Assembly: GCF_000219625.1 (NCBI RefSeq)
Contig: NC_018210.1
Coordinates: forward strand, 1,054,001 to 1,118,000
Direction of reading: 5' to 3'
DNA length: 64,000 nucleotides
Origin: Zymoseptoria tritici IPO323
Lineage: Eukaryota > Ascomycota > Dothideomycetes > Mycosphaerellales > Mycosphaerellaceae
Under the pieces are notes generated by a model. It ran no database searches and was not told where the DNA came from. It saw only the letters and a program-made list of their open reading frames with translations. Position 1 is the stretch's first letter. Each line of letters opens with the position of its first letter. Shown here piece after piece: positions 23,161 to 32,546 of the stretch. The position numbers were made by a program, and so were the translations under genes.

Positions 23161-24342
23161 ACTACAGGCTCTCCCTTTTCCCGACTAGTCCTTATTAGGG
23201 CATTCCTAGCGCCGGTAGCCCTCTTTATTATATATCTAGCAGGCGGTAGCCGACTTCTCCTTATTAGCCGCCTTCGGGGGGGTTTTAGCCCTTCTTAGCC
23301 TACTTAGGGGCTTGTTGTTTTTGTTTAGGCGCCTTCCGTTAGTCTTGTTAACGGAAGTCTTCGCTAAGCGCTTTTTATTAAATTCCTATATCTATTAGTA
23401 CGATATATTAGCTCGTTCCTCTACATCTACGAAGGTCGTAAGGGTAACTTAGCCCTATTCGAGCCTGTTTCTAACCGCCGGGGTAAGAGCTCCCTTAAAT
23501 TTATAGATTATCTTAGGAATGTTAGTACAACCGATCTTATCCTATTATTTTTTTAGGTAGTTTATTAGCCTGGTTAGGGTCCTGTCGCCTTATTTAGCCT
23601 CTTTAATGTTGTCTATAGCTCTTTAGGTACGTTCGTCTTTTGTACCTATAGAATCTAGTATTACGAGCTATATATCGCTCTATATTAGCCGAATAGGTGC
23701 CTTATCGAGAAGGTAGCGCTTCTAGTGCTGCTTTTAGGGTCTCGCTATCTATTCTTTAGCGAATTCTATCTTTTCTTTATCGGTAGCTATGCTAGCCTAG
23801 TTAATTGCTTAGTTAATATCTTCCTGCTACTATTCCTAGTCGGCGTAGTTCTTTCCCTCGAAGATGTAGGGATTCCGGGCCTTTAGGAGCGCGTTCTTAG
23901 GGATAGATAGCCGAACTAGGGTATTAGGTAGGATAGTAGGGATAGATCCGTTCTGTACCTAGGCGATACGGTCCCTTATAGCCTTGTTGCGTGCCTAGAG
24001 AAGGCTAAGCTAGAGGAGGCGCTCCTATCTAGCAGTAGCGGCCTCTTCCTTACGGATTTGTTTATTAATGTTATCTTCTTCTCCCTTAGGTAGAGTGTCT
24101 TCTTCCTATAGAGGGTTCTCCGGTTCTTCTTCGCCCTCGTTAGCGGCATCCTAGTGCCCGATAGGTTCTTCCAGGTTTTTAGGCCCGCCTTCGGCGTCTT
24201 CGTCGTCGCTAACGGTAGTCTAAGTAGAGGTTTCTATAGTCTCTAGGTCGTTAGCAGGTTCGTTCGCACAGCGACGGGTGCTCTTGCTCCCTAATAGGCC
24301 GGGACGAGACGAAGCTATCTCGGAAGTAATTCGTTATGCTAT
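23161..24342 (-). pseudogene. Element C gag, RIP-degraded
   Basis: Begins at 24342 with ATA for ATG (next codons GCA TAA CGA). An acidic N-terminal region follows (SDDEDAEGG, NEGEEEPENP). Near the C-terminus the knuckle at 23241-23200 reads C-stop-I-Y-N-K-E-G-Y-R-R-stop-E-C. The expected second Cys and the His are both Tyr, consistent with TGT to TAT and CAC to TAC. Confidence 0.68.
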
Positions 24343-24356
24343 AGGGTAAATCGAAT

Positions 24357-24575
24357 TGTGTATAAAAGGTGCAGTTAAGAATAGAGTAGCAGTATAAATC
24401 ACTTTAGAACAGACTCGATTCGATACTCTCTCGGAAGGAGGAGATTCTACGTATCCTTATAATATAGGCGCAATCTAGCTTAAACGAGCTTAAAAGGCCC
24501 TAGTAGGGGTGTATATGCTACTAAGGCAGGGGATTAGATGCCGATTGTCGGTATTCGGCGGAGGCAGATGTAACA
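24357..24575 (-). repeat. Putative 5' LTR of element C
   Basis: On the minus strand it starts TGTTACATCTGCCTCC and ends TATACACA. ATCGAAT inside it (plus ATTCGAT 24418-24424) is complementary to ATTCGAT just outside it (plus ATCGAAT 24350-24356). The partner is outside the window, so the right limit is tentative. Confidence 0.5.
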
Positions 24576-24840
24576 ATACTATAGTATATTACTATTATCC
24601 TTATCTAAATCCTCGTCCTTATTACCCTTATTAAGAAACGCGCGTTCGTAGGTAGAAGGCGGCGCGGCGGCGGCGGTAGCGGCTATAGCGGTAGAGCCGG
24701 ATATAGCGGAAAGAATAGGAGGTATAGTATACTACGGCGACGACGAGGGCATAGGAGAGCAATCTAAACGCATCTAAGATTACTATAAAAACAGGTAAGA
24801 AACGCGACACGCGTAGATTCGAGTCCCGTGCACGTGACTA
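24576..24840. other. RIP-like non-coding stretch at the TE border
   Basis: No gene. It has TA-rich RIP texture and a CGG-rich stretch (about 24660-24710). A B-box-like GATTCGAGTCC lies at 24816-24826. Normal CpA/TpG frequency returns at about 24,830. Confidence 0.45.
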
Positions 24841-24985
24841 GCTAAGGCTATGAATAAAAATGAGTGAGGCTATGAATAACAACGGGGCTCTCATCGTGCG
24901 TTCGGAGGATTGACGGGCGAAGATCTGCACGCTGTGGAAAGCATGGGTAAAACTTCCACCAATCCTTCGACCACACTATGGTATA

Positions 24986-24992
24986 TTTAGCC
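24986..24992 (-). promoter_or_regulatory. Possible XlnR/Xyr1-type site upstream of the GH43 gene
   Basis: TTTAGCC on the plus strand is GGCTAAA on the minus strand, the published core of the xylanolytic activator site in filamentous fungi. It lies 322 bp before the GH43 start. A single short site; function is inferred. Confidence 0.35.
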
Positions 24993-25220
24993 GGCTTGAT
25001 GCCTCGTTTGGGAAGGTGGAAGATCGGCGTCACGAAGACCCACCCCCGGACTGTGGGCGTTTCTCCAGGATACCCCAGCGATCGTCGGAGAATCCTCCCC
25101 GGCATTTCTTACACGAAACATCCAAGGCGGAACATTTATAGCACAGAGTGAGAGACGGGAATCGCGGAGGAATGTTGATCTATTCGCTTGACTCGCTTGA
25201 TTCTCCACACCGATCAGCGA

Positions 25221-25227
25221 TATATAA
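25221..25227 (+). promoter_or_regulatory. TATA box of the GH43 gene
   Basis: TATATAA followed by AGT, 93 bp before the ATG at 25314, in a normally composed promoter with no other candidate. Confidence 0.55.
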
Positions 25228-25313
25228 AGTAGACCAAATCCTGCTTTACGAGTTCTGGACGATATCAACAGAAACATTAGCAAGTCTTTATTCCCTGGTC
25301 CCGGTCTCTCACC

Positions 25314-27613
25314 ATGAGGGCTTCCTTCGCATCCATCCTTACAGGATTGACTGCGCTGGCCGCTTCGGTCAATGGCAGTCCCGTGGCTCAACCTGACGCT
25401 GAGTTGGAAACTCGTGCCGCTGCCTACGAGGGCTACATGATGGCATACTTCACTGGCAATTCGCGTGACGGAGAAAAGATATACTTTGCTGCCAGTAATG
25501 GCAACGACGCCTTGAGCTGGACCGAGCTGAACGGTGGCAAGCCGGCTCTTACTTCAACCATGGGTACTACGGGCGTCAGAGACCCGTTCATTATGCGATC
25601 TCAAGGTACAACATTCCGATTGCATACGACATCATGGATTCCGAGTTGACACACTTCCAGACGGCAGCAGATTCTACATTCTCGCCACGGATCTGTCCAT
25701 CGGAAGCGGAACTTCTTTTGGCGATGCACAACGCCATGGATCTCAGTATCTCGAGATCTGGGAGTGAGTTTACTACCACTTTCCATTTTCGCAGTGCACA
25801 AACACTGATAAGTTGCAGATCCACCGACTTGGTCAACTGGGGCACTCAGCGCCACGTCAAGGTGTCAACCTCCAACGCCGGCAATACTTGGGCACCTGAA
25901 GCACAATGGGACTCTTCGATTAACAAATACGTCGTTTACTGGGCATCCACCATTTACGCCGACAGCGATCCGAACCACACGGCAAACACATACCAGAAGA
26001 TGATGTACGTCACGACCTCGGACTTTTACACCTTCAGCGCACCGCAAGTCTGGCAAGACGTCGGAACCTCCCGCATCGACACCACAGTCCTGCTCGTCAA
26101 CGGCACGTACTACCGCTTCACCAAGGACGAAGGTGCGGGCACAACCGGCTGTTCGGACATCATTGAAGAGCGATCGACCAGATTGCTCAACCAAGCCAGC
26201 GGGTACACCCAAGTCACCTCTTGTATCGGCAAGAAAGCTGGCACCAGCGCCGTCGAGGGACCAACTGTGTTCAAGTCCAACCCAAACGACGTCAACGGCA
26301 ACAAGTTCTACCTCTGGGTCGATGAGTACGGTGGCCGTGGCTACATCCCTCTCGAGACTGCGGATATCGCAAACCCTGCGTGGACAGTCTCTGCAAAATT
26401 CACACTTCCAAAGAGTCCTCGACACGGGACAGTTCTTCCCATCACCGCTGCTGAGCTTGATCGCATCAGAGGCAACAGGTAAGATGATCGTCGTTCTGCC
26501 CGGCTGTTATATAGCTGAGTAGTCGTAGTATTGGCGCATCAGGAGCTGGACATGGCACTAACGGAGCGGGGAAATCAGCTCCCAACTTGATCCCGGGTCT
26601 CTGTAAGTACAGCAATCAGCAGCACAGAAGAGTCCCCTCACATGATCCCAACACACACGTTTCCGTTCCGCTATCAGCACCTAGGACGTTAGAAAGCTTG
26701 CTGACCTCGGTGTTTACTTTATTTAGACGCTGACCCAAACATCTGTGTCTTCAACAAGAACTACTACATCTACGCCACCTCCGACGGGTACGCCGGCTGG
26801 GGCGGCCAGGAGTTCTACGTTTGGAAATCCAGCAATCTTGTCTCCTGGACCCGCTCTGACAAGCCATTCCTCACCCTGAACGGCACATCCGGCAACGTCC
26901 CCTGGGCTGACGGAAACGCCTGGGCACCAACCGCCATCTCTCGGAATGGAAAATACTATTTCTACTTTTCTGGTAACAACCCCACGTACAACCGCAAAAC
27001 CATCGGTGCAGCCGTCGCAAGTAGTCCAGAGGGTCCCTTCACCGCACAGCCCAAAGCGATGATCCTCAACGACGAGTCCGTCACTTCCGGCCAAGCTATC
27101 GACCCCGCCGCTTTCTACGACCCCAACACGGGTAAATACTACCTCTACTGGGGCAACGGCAACCCCGTCATGGCCGAGCTGGGCGACGACATGGTCTCCA
27201 TCAAGGCCAATACTCTGCGCGCCATCTCCGGTTTGACCGACTTCCGCGAGGGTTCGTTCATGGTGTACCGCGAGCCGTATTACCACATGACCTACTCGAT
27301 CGACGATACTGGTAGCGAAAACTACCGTGTTGGGTATGCTACGGCTCTCAGTGCTACGGGACCATTCACGTACCGTGGTATCGTGTTGGAGAAGGATGTG
27401 AGCCAGGGGATTTTGGCGACGGGACATGATAGTATTATCAATGTGCCGGGGACGGATCGTTGGTACATGGCTTACCACCGTTTCGGGAGGCCGAATGGAG
27501 ATGGTCAACATCGTGAGACGACAATTGATAAGGTGACGTTTGCGAGCAATGGGCTGATGAACAAGGTCGTGCCGACGGTGGATGGTGTTCGTACGGCGGA
27601 TACGGTGCCGTGA
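25314..27613 (+). CDS. Secreted double-GH43 glycoside hydrolase, five exons
   Basis: Exons 25314-25605, 25661-25763, 25819-26478, 26529-26602 and 26727-27613 join in frame to 671 residues. All introns are GT-AG. A signal peptide (about residues 1-21, MRASFASILTGLTALAASVNG) precedes two five-blade propeller domains. Domain 1 has the GH43 triad candidates D90 (GVRDPF), D219 (SRIDTTV) and E278 (AVEGPTVF). A Gly/Ser/Asn-rich linker encoded by the tiny exon 4 follows. Domain 2 begins PGLYADPNICVF with D379, D502 (QAIDPAAF) and E551 (FREGSFMV). GH43 enzymes release arabinose or xylose from plant polysaccharides outside the cell; exact substrates cannot be told. The alternative is two genes: the first frame stops at TAA 26480-26482 if intron 3 is not spliced, but GTAAGA sits exactly there and the second part has no start or signal peptide. 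Confidence 0.85.
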
Positions 27614-28107
27614 AAGGGGATCTTGGACGGATGTGAAATGAGGGGAGACAGATGTTGAGACAGGAATGACGATTTGTTAAACCTTTCAGACGAGATTCAT
27701 GGAGTCCAACGAAATCCGGAAGCGCATCAAGCCGCGCTGGCGTGGGAACAGATGAGAACAATGCCGGATCCCACAGCCTTTGTGCTAGAGCATCGAGGGC
27801 ATCTCGTCAACAAAGCCGACAGCCAAGTCGACTCGTTGAGGCCGTGACGGTGACGGTGGTCGCTCGGAGTACACGACACTCATTCTTCGACGCAGCAGTG
27901 CTCGTCCGGCGACTGCAAATCCGCCCGTGCGGCTCGATTCGCGCTAGCATGATGTGCTGCTGCCGTGAATGACAGTTCTTGGCATTTCACGTGCTCCCAC
28001 CTCCCGTGCTCCCGTACTCAACGACTAATCTCATACTCAACTTCCAGGCAGAACTTTCGACCTTCTGTCACACCATCCTGCGCGAAAGTCTCAGATTCCC
28101 TGTCGTC
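27614..28107. other. Intergenic, no gene seen
   Basis: Terminator of the GH43 gene and promoter of the first array gene. Only short frames without protein-like composition. Confidence 0.5.
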
Positions 28108-28833
28108 ATGGAGGACAACTACAGCACCTCGCTGGGGCGACCAGTCTCCCTTTTTCCGTGTCACAACCAGTGGATCGCATCAGAGCAAAACGTTACTCGA
28201 CTTACAGAGCCAAAGCACATCTACACCAAGAGGAATTTTCAGCGCGCACAGACATTCACAGTCATCGTCTCCTGTTCCAAGTCTGAGCGCCCTTCGACAA
28301 CGGATCAGAAAGCATTAGACGTGACCGACAAAGCTGCGTACTCGACTTGGCCGAGCGTGTCAGAACTACGCGCAGGGCTGGACACCCTTCCACAAGAACT
28401 TCAAGACCACGTCTACGACTTCACGTTCACCGCCAATCGGATTTGTCGGAAGAAGAACATGGTGACGAAGAAGGAGATGAGCATTCTCCAAGTTGACCGT
28501 GCATCGCGACACCAAGCCATGCTACAATTCTTCGCTGGAGGGATCAGATTTGACGCACAATCGCCTGACAACCCGGAGCTACCATATTGGATCGCATCCT
28601 TCCCCAAGGTCTTTCAACCCCTGATTGACAATTTCGAGTGTCAATTCTCGCAGTACACTATACATCGCGCTCGCGCAGAAAGCGACGGATACCCTCACTG
28701 CCGTGCTCAGGCTGAAACCCATGCCATATGCACTCTCTTGGCGCATGGCTTTTGTGTCAGGGAAGGGGGATGGCAGGGTCGAGTCGCAGCTGTGTATCCG
28801 GATGAGATCGAAGCCGTAATCAAGGGGTTATGA
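28108..28833 (+). CDS. Tandem-array protein 1, F-box-like family, subfamily I
   Basis: 241 residues, single exon. I chose ATG 28108 (MEDNYSTS) because the neighbour at 29339 begins MEDNFRTW; an upstream in-frame ATG at 27979 would add 43 residues. The conserved core begins LPQELQDHVYDFTFTA, followed by ICRKK, ILQVDRASRHQ, FFAGG, FPKVFQPLIDNFEC and, near the end, GFCVREGGWQGRV. The LPxEL...I helix followed by a leucine-rich LxVxRASR segment resembles the first half of an F-box or related fungal domain. If so, it could bind an adaptor such as Skp1, but the match is loose. No signal peptide or membrane segment. Confidence 0.75.
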   Translation: MEDNYSTSLGRPVSLFPCHNQWIASEQNVTRLTEPKHIYTKRNFQRAQTFTVIVSCSKSERPSTTDQKALDVTDKAAYSTWPSVSELRAGLDTLPQELQDHVYDFTFTANRICRKKNMVTKKEMSILQVDRASRHQAMLQFFAGGIRFDAQSPDNPELPYWIASFPKVFQPLIDNFECQFSQYTIHRARAESDGYPHCRAQAETHAICTLLAHGFCVREGGWQGRVAAVYPDEIEAVIKGL

Positions 28834-29338
28834 GCGTACATGCGGGCACGACGTCACAACAGCAAAGGCGGATCAATTCCTCAACGAGGGCTCAGTGACG
28901 GCGGCTGATACCGCAGCGCATCAGTGGCTGAGAGCGCGACCGAGGAGCACGAGGACGTGGGATGATGAGGCAATTCGTTCCGTCAAATGATTTGTGCGCT
29001 GGAGGGCGTGGGTCGGATGGGATGGAGAATTGTGTCATTGCGAGCGACTACTTAAGCTACTTCTACCAAGTACGGTCAATGAACTGTTCGGTAGAAAAGC
29101 AGCGAAGGAATAAAATAGTCAACGTTCTGTATACGCTCTTATACTCGAGACGTGTCACGCAGTCCTTGTCCTAAAGGAAGTAGTGTCACCCGAGAAACCG
29201 CCGTGGCACTACCTTATACTAATTGTCTAATTCGCAACACGCTAGCGCGATTGCTAGCGCATATGACTTGTAGGCCTGAGCTCTTCCACTTCCCTTCAAT
29301 TCGATACCTTAACAGAAACAATTACACAACTCTCCATC
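28834..29338. other. Intergenic between array genes 1 and 2
   Basis: No protein-like frame; contains the promoter of gene 2. Confidence 0.45.
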
Positions 29339-30055
29339 ATGGAAGACAATTTCCGCACCTGGTTCTTCAAATTTCCTAACGGACCAGATCGATTCCGCGT
29401 CACCCACTTCGCAAACGCCGGCGCTGATAGCAATGTCTCTTCCTCGTTGGAGCGCAGGTTCACAGTCTTCGCCAATGGAACGCAACAAACGCGCAGCAAT
29501 GTCAATGGGATATGCGAACCGAGGGACGGCCAGAGACGGATTATCAGATATGCCTCTTCGCCACATAGATTGAGCGCTTTGGAAATCCGTACGGGCTTGA
29601 AGATGCTTCCACAAGAGCTTCGAGACCAGATTCAAGACCTCACCTTCACTGTCGACTGGATCTGCCGAGAGGAGAAGGACATTACACAGCAAGATATGAA
29701 CATACTTCAGATCGACCACGCGTCCCGATCTCGACTCGCACCGCTATTCTTCGCGGGTGGACTGAGATTGGAATGGCAAGGACCAAGCTTCGGACTGCAG
29801 TGCTGGCTAGAGTCTTTCCCAGCGGCTTTCAAGCCGCTGATTGACAACTTCGACTGTCGGTATGCACAGCCTGTGCGGGTTAGTAATATCGCTCACCGAC
29901 AAAGGACGCGCAGAAAGCTCGAAGATGTTCTTATGAGACGTCTACTGAGGAGTGTGTTTTGTGCAGGAGACTGGGAATGGAATGGCCGAGTTTGCGTTAC
30001 CTTCACGGACGATGGTCTCGCGCTACGTGGAGAGGTGGACTTGCTGACGGAATGA
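29339..30055 (+). CDS. Tandem-array protein 2, F-box-like family, subfamily I
   Basis: 238 residues, single exon, starting MEDNFRTWFFKF. It shares with its neighbours LPQELRDQIQDLTFTVD, ICREEKDITQQDM, ILQIDHASRSRL, FFAGG and FKPLIDNFDC. The C-terminal WQGR motif is altered (DWEWNGRVCV), and the preceding GFC is VFC. Same strand and spacing as the other copies, so it arose by tandem duplication. Function unknown. Confidence 0.75.
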   Translation: MEDNFRTWFFKFPNGPDRFRVTHFANAGADSNVSSSLERRFTVFANGTQQTRSNVNGICEPRDGQRRIIRYASSPHRLSALEIRTGLKMLPQELRDQIQDLTFTVDWICREEKDITQQDMNILQIDHASRSRLAPLFFAGGLRLEWQGPSFGLQCWLESFPAAFKPLIDNFDCRYAQPVRVSNIAHRQRTRRKLEDVLMRRLLRSVFCAGDWEWNGRVCVTFTDDGLALRGEVDLLTE

Positions 30056-30578
30056 CATGGCGGCAACGACGTTCCTGAGAATGTGGCAAGCGCCACGTAA
30101 CAAGTTGGCAGAATTGATTGCGAGTGCTGTGACACCAATCACAGAACTACCTTCATGGCTTGTATGATCATACACAGCTCATACAAGATACCTAGTGCTT
30201 GCAACGGTGATTGTTAAGTGCAGCGTGTCACCGGTACATCTGATTCAGGGATGAAGATACATACGAAGTGATAGCTTTCGAAAGTCGCGTGCGTTCTTGC
30301 AGCCATTTCCAATCATCAGACTCTTTGTTAAGCAGCTAGATCTTTAAAGCGACGTTTCGTATCAGCACTGCGCATAGAGGGCGGATTCAAATGCACGAGC
30401 GATGTGTGACGCATGTAACGCATGTGACAAGAAGCTAGCGCACATGCACGTCGTTGCTCACTTTGCTCGTTTGCCCCACGGCCTTGCGCCTCTCTTGTCC
30501 TGTTCATGCTCGGACCTGGAACTCACTTCAACAACGACTCAATTGCCGCCGTTACAGCCACACAACTACAACCTCACC
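30056..30578. other. Intergenic between array genes 2 and 3
   Basis: No gene seen. Confidence 0.45.
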
Positions 30579-31262
30579 ATGACAGCCACTGGTCGGATCG
30601 ATTTCGTCAGATATATTGCACCAGCAAACATTTCGGCCACCGCTACACTCCATGTAGTCACATTTTCAAGACATGGATCAGACTTCTCTGTGGGTCCTGC
30701 TGTGCCTCCTGTGGATGCGCAGACCCCGAAGACTGTCTCGCAAACCTCAGCCTCAAGCTCCACCCATGACACCGCCAAAGACATCGCTATGCTCGGCGAC
30801 TTGAGTACCATTGCGCTCTGCACAAACCTGCAGTCACTTCCACAAGAGCTATACGACCGCATCTACGAGCTCACCTTCACCGTGGACTCGTACTGCCGCA
30901 GAGAGAATCAGGTGACGAAAGCAGAGCTTAGCATGCTTCAAGTCGACCATACGACCAGAAAACGGCTTGCACCGCTCTTTTTTGCTGGCGGAATCAAGTT
31001 GGAGAAGTTGATGAGCCTATCGGCCCAAGCGTTCCCTTCGTGGATGAGAGGTTTCCCGGAACATCTCAAGCACCTGATTCACAATTTCAAGTGCACGTTC
31101 GCCTGGTCACATCCGAGCCACGGTGAGGGATATCGTGCATTCCTCGAATACCGCATGCTCGAAGAATTGCTGAAGCACGGGTTCTGCGCAAAAGACACGG
31201 GGTGGCAGGGACGTATAAAGGTATTCTTCTCGGAGGACGGTTTGGCGCACAGCGCGGACTGA
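30579..31262 (+). CDS. Tandem-array protein 3, F-box-like family, subfamily I
   Basis: 227 residues from ATG 30579 (CACCATGACAG, a good fungal start context); an in-frame upstream ATG at 30402 is less likely. Core: LPQELYDRIYELTFTVDS, YCRRENQVTKAEL, MLQVDHTTRKRL, FFAGG, LKHLIHNFKC, then KHGFCAKDTGWQGRIKV. The N-terminal 80 residues are not shared with the other copies. Function unknown. Confidence 0.75.
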   Translation: MTATGRIDFVRYIAPANISATATLHVVTFSRHGSDFSVGPAVPPVDAQTPKTVSQTSASSSTHDTAKDIAMLGDLSTIALCTNLQSLPQELYDRIYELTFTVDSYCRRENQVTKAELSMLQVDHTTRKRLAPLFFAGGIKLEKLMSLSAQAFPSWMRGFPEHLKHLIHNFKCTFAWSHPSHGEGYRAFLEYRMLEELLKHGFCAKDTGWQGRIKVFFSEDGLAHSAD

Positions 31263-31850
31263 ATGACCTTGGGCTAGCGATAGATCAAGGAGACTCGATG
31301 GACTCAGGGCAGAGTCACAACTACTATGCTGGAAGATTGCCACGCAGCAAGGTGTGGTCAAATCTGTGCTTTCTCGAGACATTGGCTAGCACAAAGGGCG
31401 AGGTTTCTGACACATAGCGCAGTCGAGCACAATGAAACTGCCCTAACTCGCCTTTAGACAACGTTGAGAGTAAATTCAGCAATGTGTTGTGGAATGGCTT
31501 TCTTTCCTCAGCCGAGTTTTTGAGCCCCTTTTCACAATCAGCTGGCCCAACGTTGTCTACATTCCGTGTATAAATTGCTTTTTGACACGATGGAGTACTT
31601 CTTCTCACCTATAGAGAAGCTGGGTCTCATGACAGCACAAGCTTTGACATCGTACTGCTTGTGCATGTACAGGAAGTCACGCTAGAATGCTAATATTCAA
31701 CGGCCAATCCCGTCCTTTTCACGTGCGTGCATGACCACAAGAACCCTTCTTGAATTCCAACACCGACTCTTCCAATACATCACCAGCTTCCAATCCATCT
31801 CGCTGACCGCACCTGGCACGCCGGCTTACATCCACACAAAACGACGCGCC
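31263..31850. other. Intergenic between array genes 3 and 4
   Basis: No gene seen. The frame of gene 4 is open upstream to 31731, so its 5' end could lie there. Confidence 0.4.
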
Positions 31851-32546
31851 ATGGCGCACAACTTCAGCACCGTGTCCGCAGGACCCCACCATGAAGACTA
31901 TTCGTACATGCTTTACGCAACAAGGCAGACGGTTACTGACCTGAGCGACGGTTCGAGTTACCTTGAGACGGCCATTTCATGCTTCCATGAAGAGGAAAGG
32001 TGCCGCCACCCTGAGAAGGACACGCGCCGAGGCGTACACCGTACCAAAACGACCAAAGCTTCGATTCCTCCCACTTCCGCCGATCCCAGCACCATCGCGC
32101 TGCGCGCCCACCTCGAGTCACTTCCACAAGAACTGTACGACGACATCTACAACCTGACTTTCACTGTCGACTCGATTTGCAGGGGTAAAGACCAGATCAC
32201 ACAACAAGATCTGCAGATCCTTCAAGTCAACCGCGCCACTCGCCATCGCCTCCTACCAGATTTCTTCGCAGGTGGTCTTAAAACGGAGTACAACGTCAGC
32301 ATGTCGAAGCCCGATCCGAAGTTCCCACTTTGGATCATGGAATTTCCCGACTTCCACAAGCCACTGATCGACAACTTCGAGTGTCATTGCGAGTACGAAG
32401 CGAGCATCTTTGCCTGGCGGGCCTCGACTGAGACTCATCGGAAGACTCGTGAGAAAGAGATCATGAAGGTGCTTTTGCACAGAGGCTTCTGCGTGAAGGA
32501 TGGAGGATGGCAGGGTTGTGTGAGGGCTGTGTTTTTGGATGACTGA
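31851..32546 (+). CDS. Tandem-array protein 4, F-box-like family, subfamily I
   Basis: 231 residues from ATG 31851 (CGCCATGGCGC); an in-frame ATG at 31731 would add 40 residues. Core: LPQELYDDIYNLTFTVDS, ICRGKDQITQQDL, ILQVNRATRHRL, FFAGG, HKPLIDNFEC, HRGFCVKDGGWQGCV. This copy is closest to array protein 3 in the first block and to protein 1 at the end. Function unknown. Confidence 0.75.
   Translation: MAHNFSTVSAGPHHEDYSYMLYATRQTVTDLSDGSSYLETAISCFHEEERCRHPEKDTRRGVHRTKTTKASIPPTSADPSTIALRAHLESLPQELYDDIYNLTFTVDSICRGKDQITQQDLQILQVNRATRHRLLPDFFAGGLKTEYNVSMSKPDPKFPLWIMEFPDFHKPLIDNFECHCEYEASIFAWRASTETHRKTREKEIMKVLLHRGFCVKDGGWQGCVRAVFLDD

Larger units (their letters stand above)
19888..24575 (-). 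mobile_element. Gypsy/chromovirus element C, 5' part
   Basis: From right to left: a putative 5' LTR (24357-24575), a self-priming site, gag, protease, RT, RNase H and the first part of integrase up to the B insertion at 19887. The RT motif YLDDILIY is intact at 22005-21982. Stops at CAG/CAA/TGG-derived codons are dense. The element continues at 636-1. Its left LTR lies outside the window, so the right LTR is inferred from its TG...CA ends and the primer-site logic, not from a pair. Confidence 0.82.

Noticed and set aside
25865..26425. Minus frames across the GH43 gene
   Set aside because: Shadows of the conserved sense frame.
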